NCBI GenBank assembly: GCA_001795035.1 | Contig: MGMW01000112.1 | Location: 1-34,406, forward strand | Source of the DNA: Chloroflexi bacterium RBG_13_53_26 | Lineage (GTDB): Bacteria > Chloroflexota > Dehalococcoidia > UBA2247 > RBG-13-53-26 | Reading direction: 5' to 3' | Length of the DNA: 34,406 nt | Program-made: the position numbers and the translations under genes | The notes under the pieces: generated by a model | What the model was told of the DNA's origin: nothing | Database searches by the model: none | What the model saw: the letters and a program-made list of their open reading frames with translations, nothing else | In this document: piece by piece, positions 32,733-34,406 of the stretch | Layout: each line of letters opens with the position of its first letter | How positions within the stretch are numbered: the stretch's first letter is position 1

Positions 32733-33107
32733 TCAGACTATATCAGTGTCTCCAAAAGCGGTCACCAGCCACGCCGGGGGCCATTCCGCTGTCGAGTTCC
32801 CCCCCAGAGATTCGGCGGGGGCCTGCTGCAGTTTGCTAATGAGCCATCTGAGAAGCCAGCCATGACCCTGCATTTTTATGGAGAAGAGAGGATTCGCGGT
32901 GTCATACCGCCCATGCATGTTCTTGGCGAAAACATCCACCTGGTAAAGATGAAGTCTGTCTCTCACTTCTATGCATACGGCCTCACCCATGAACACTCTC
33001 ACCGTGTCACCGGGGTTGTTGGTGATATCATCCTCGTACTCCTCGACAGCTAGCGCATCCGCAGCTTGGAGAAGGCTGCTAATCTGTTCACATAGTTCCT
33101 TTTGCAT
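32733..33107 (-). CDS. Protein of unknown function
   Basis: A 124-residue soluble protein that starts MQKELCEQISSLLQAADAL, an amphipathic helix, followed by strands (DTVRVFMGEAVCIEVRDRLHLYQVDVFA) and a C-terminal segment NSTAEWPPAWLVTAFGDT. The ATG at 33107 follows GGGGGGTGTGAA. A longer frame to 33146 has no site. Terminators lie upstream of it. I do not recognise the family. Confidence 0.55.
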   Translation of the reverse strand: MQKELCEQISSLLQAADALAVEEYEDDITNNPGDTVRVFMGEAVCIEVRDRLHLYQVDVFAKNMHGRYDTANPLFSIKMQGHGWLLRWLISKLQQAPAESLGGNSTAEWPPAWLVTAFGDTDIV

Positions 33108-33172
33108 TTCACACCCCCCTAACCATAATCCGCTTGCCTGAAGCAAGTGAGAGCCTGGAGCCTTTTGTGCCC

Positions 33173-33204
33173 AAAAAGAAAACCGACCCCAGTGGGGTCG
33201 GTTT
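33173..33204 (-). terminator. Strong minus-strand terminator
   Basis: AAACCGACCCC-loop-GGGGTCGGTTT is a perfect 11-bp stem with a three-base loop (33180-33204). On the minus strand it continues TCTTTTTGG. On the plus strand only TTTCACT follows, so it works mainly leftward. Confidence 0.8.
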
Positions 33205-33533
33205 CACTACTAGCTCCTCACCGCCCAAGTGACCATCTACGGGCAGTGATTCGTCGCTCCCCTGTGTCTATTTACTAGATTTATTCCAGGTATCTTGTTT
33301 CTATCCTATTAGTCGGAGGAAGACGACCAAAACCCTCAATCCCATCTGTGCATACCTTTCCAGCCAAATCAAGGGCAGAAAGAGTAACCAAAATGAGAAC
33401 GTGCACGTTATTCAGGAGCCCTGCCGCCAGCCTGAAGCGCTCATCTGCCCAACTGCACAATGTCAGAATTCTTGTGTGAGATGGCAGAATGCGGACTTGA
33501 CGCAACCCGCAGGAAAACGAGGTGGATCTGGAC
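33205..33533. other. Interval between two leftward terminators
   Basis: About 330 bases lie between the hairpins at 33180-33204 and 33538-33572. An 84-codon minus-strand frame (33281-33535) has no ribosome binding site and gives no recognisable protein. A transcript from here would end at the strong left hairpin, so a small RNA cannot be ruled out, but I see no promoter. Confidence 0.4.
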
Positions 33534-33572
33534 AAAAGCGGCTATCAGTCGAAAGGCCGGCCCGATAGCCGC
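33534..33572 (-). terminator. Terminator after the thioesterase gene
   Basis: GCGGCTATC and GATAGCCGC (9-bp perfect stem, 33538-33546 with 33564-33572) flank a 17-base loop that itself contains GGCCGGCC-like pairing. TTTT follows on the minus strand. It lies 81 bases beyond the thioesterase stop. Confidence 0.6.
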
Positions 33573-33653
33573 GGAAGGCAGTGCTACAATGGCGGTGGGA
33601 GGAGGCAACTGAATCGGGTCTTCGCTTGGCAGTCCTGGCCCGCGCACTCAGTT

Positions 33654-34055
33654 CTATTTGACCCTGAATATGGAGAATGTTCCGGTCGCTTTGGCAACAA
33701 GACGTCCATCATTTGCGATTTCTGATTCCAGGGTGGCAATCCTCTTGCTCCTGTGAAGGATTCTTGTATCACAGGTCAGCCTACCCGATGCCACCGCCTT
33801 GAGGTAGATGATTTGGATTTCTATGGTTGCACACAGCTCATCATCTTCCATACATGAGTAAAGTGCGCCTCCCATGCCGGTGTCGGCCATCGAATAGATG
33901 ACGCCCCCGTGCAGCACCCTGTGAGGGTTGAGTAACCGTTCGTCTACCTCCAAGACACACTGACTGTGTCCATCCTCACACCTGACGAAATCCAGGCCTA
34001 TGAGGTCTCCGAACGGATTGAACCCTCCTGACCCCGGAGGTATCTTCTTGGGCAT
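33654..34055 (-). CDS. PaaI-type hotdog-fold thioesterase
   Basis: A 133-residue acyl-CoA thioesterase of the hotdog PaaI group. NPHRVLHGGVIYSMADTGMGGAL holds the characteristic HGG and Asp of the active site, followed by the strand ATIEIQIIYLKAVASGRLTC and a C-terminal KATGTFSIFRVK. Such enzymes hydrolyse (aryl) acyl-CoAs in the cytoplasm. It follows the alpha/beta-hydrolase by 69 bases on the same strand. Confidence 0.9.
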   Translation of the reverse strand: MPKKIPPGSGGFNPFGDLIGLDFVRCEDGHSQCVLEVDERLLNPHRVLHGGVIYSMADTGMGGALYSCMEDDELCATIEIQIIYLKAVASGRLTCDTRILHRSKRIATLESEIANDGRLVAKATGTFSIFRVK

Positions 34056-34124
34056 AAAGATTTCCTCAAAATTCCTACCCGAAACTATAGCACGGGCTAC
34101 CTCTCACGCCGTACACTCACCCCA

Positions 34125-34406
34125 CTAGAGCTGTAGTTCCTCTCTGAGTATAGCGAAGAATTTCTCTTTCGCGTGCTTCTCATACCAGGGATGATGGCCA
34201 CAGCGCTCCAGTAGTATGAATCGAAAGTTGTCCACGAATCTGGAAAGCGGAGTCTCCACCCCTTCGGCGGGATGGGGGTCGTACTCTCCATGGATTGCTA
34301 CCACTGGACACTTTGTTTCGTTGCCAATCTTCAGAAGCTCCCCATTGCTTCTCATCTCTTCGGCATCTCTCCAAACACTCTGATAGATATCGTACTGGTA
34401 TTCAAT
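34125..34406 (-). CDS. Alpha/beta hydrolase, C-terminal part, cut at right edge
   Basis: The frame is open to the right edge without a start. The 93 codons visible give the C-terminal third of an alpha/beta hydrolase. CPVVAIHGEYDPHP holds the acid residue Asp of the catalytic triad, and LERCGHHPWYE holds the catalytic His, then a helix to the end. The nucleophile and cap lie outside. It precedes the thioesterase. Substrate unknown. Confidence 0.85.
   Translation of the reverse strand: MEYQYDIYQSVWRDAEEMRSNGELLKIGNETKCPVVAIHGEYDPHPAEGVETPLSRFVDNFRFILLERCGHHPWYEKHAKEKFFAILREELQL

Noticed and set aside
33281..33535. 84-codon minus-strand frame with a vague ZapA-like segment (ALDLAGK)
   Set aside because: No ribosome binding site, and the resemblance is a few residues only.
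1..34406. CRISPR array or insertion sequence
   Set aside because: No regularly spaced repeats of 20-40 bases, no cas genes and no transposase were seen.

Overview
The window looks like chromosomal DNA of a strict anaerobe, most plausibly a Chloroflexota (Dehalococcoidia-like) bacterium. The grounds are indirect: two desulforedoxin-type mini-proteins, an enoate-reductase-type flavoenzyme, iron-sulfur-rich electron-transfer proteins, a complete selenocysteine locus, and a folate operon that carries a PTPS-type protein with a Cys-Glu active site and no folB, a pattern described for Chloroflexi. No 16S rRNA or other decisive phylogenetic marker is present, so the taxon is an inference.

Layout. 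(1) 1-3395 is accessory-looking: a tyrosine recombinase cut by the left edge, a duplicated recombinase C-terminal tail, nested inverted repeats, a coiled-coil protein, and a cyclase-fold-like gene broken by an in-frame amber codon. It ends at the 3' end of a tRNA-Glu gene (3396-3468, minus), which may be the island boundary. (2) 3521-9920 is mostly housekeeping: a minus-strand histidine phosphatase/nth/argC run, a minus-strand DUF6125-like/desulforedoxin/desulforedoxin run, the plus-strand folP-folK-PTPS operon, a Trm112-like protein and a gamma-carbonic-anhydrase-like protein. (3) 9935-19291 is an electron-transfer region. An old-yellow-enzyme/enoate-reductase-type protein is divergent from a six-gene plus-strand operon: GlcD-like FAD oxidase, EtfB without EtfA, HdrD/GlcF-like Fe-S protein, second GlcD-like FAD oxidase, FixC-like flavoprotein and an 8-Cys FixX-like ferredoxin. 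(4) 19346-20766 holds an amidohydrolase and thpR. (5) 20793-28714 is a selenium locus. A minus-strand operon yedE-tusA-cysteine desulfurase-yedF-DUF3343-selD-selB is divergent from selA. SelD is itself a selenoprotein: an in-frame UGA (codon 18) is followed by a SECIS-like hairpin, so the true start is at 23705. (6) 28810-34406 carries mostly small minus-strand genes (zinc-finger-like, membrane, coiled-coil, SRPBCC, thioesterase, partial alpha/beta hydrolase) plus an hsp20 gene.

How the genes may work together. The selenium locus would import or handle selenium (YedE, TusA, YedF, desulfurase), make selenophosphate (SelD), charge Sec-tRNA (SelA) and insert Sec (SelB). Only the selC tRNA is not seen here. 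The FAD-oxidase/EtfB/Fe-S/FixCX operon looks like a route that takes electrons from an unknown, probably hydroxylated, substrate and passes them to an ETF-type or quinone acceptor. Its composition (two oxidases, one orphan EtfB) is the most unusual system in the window.
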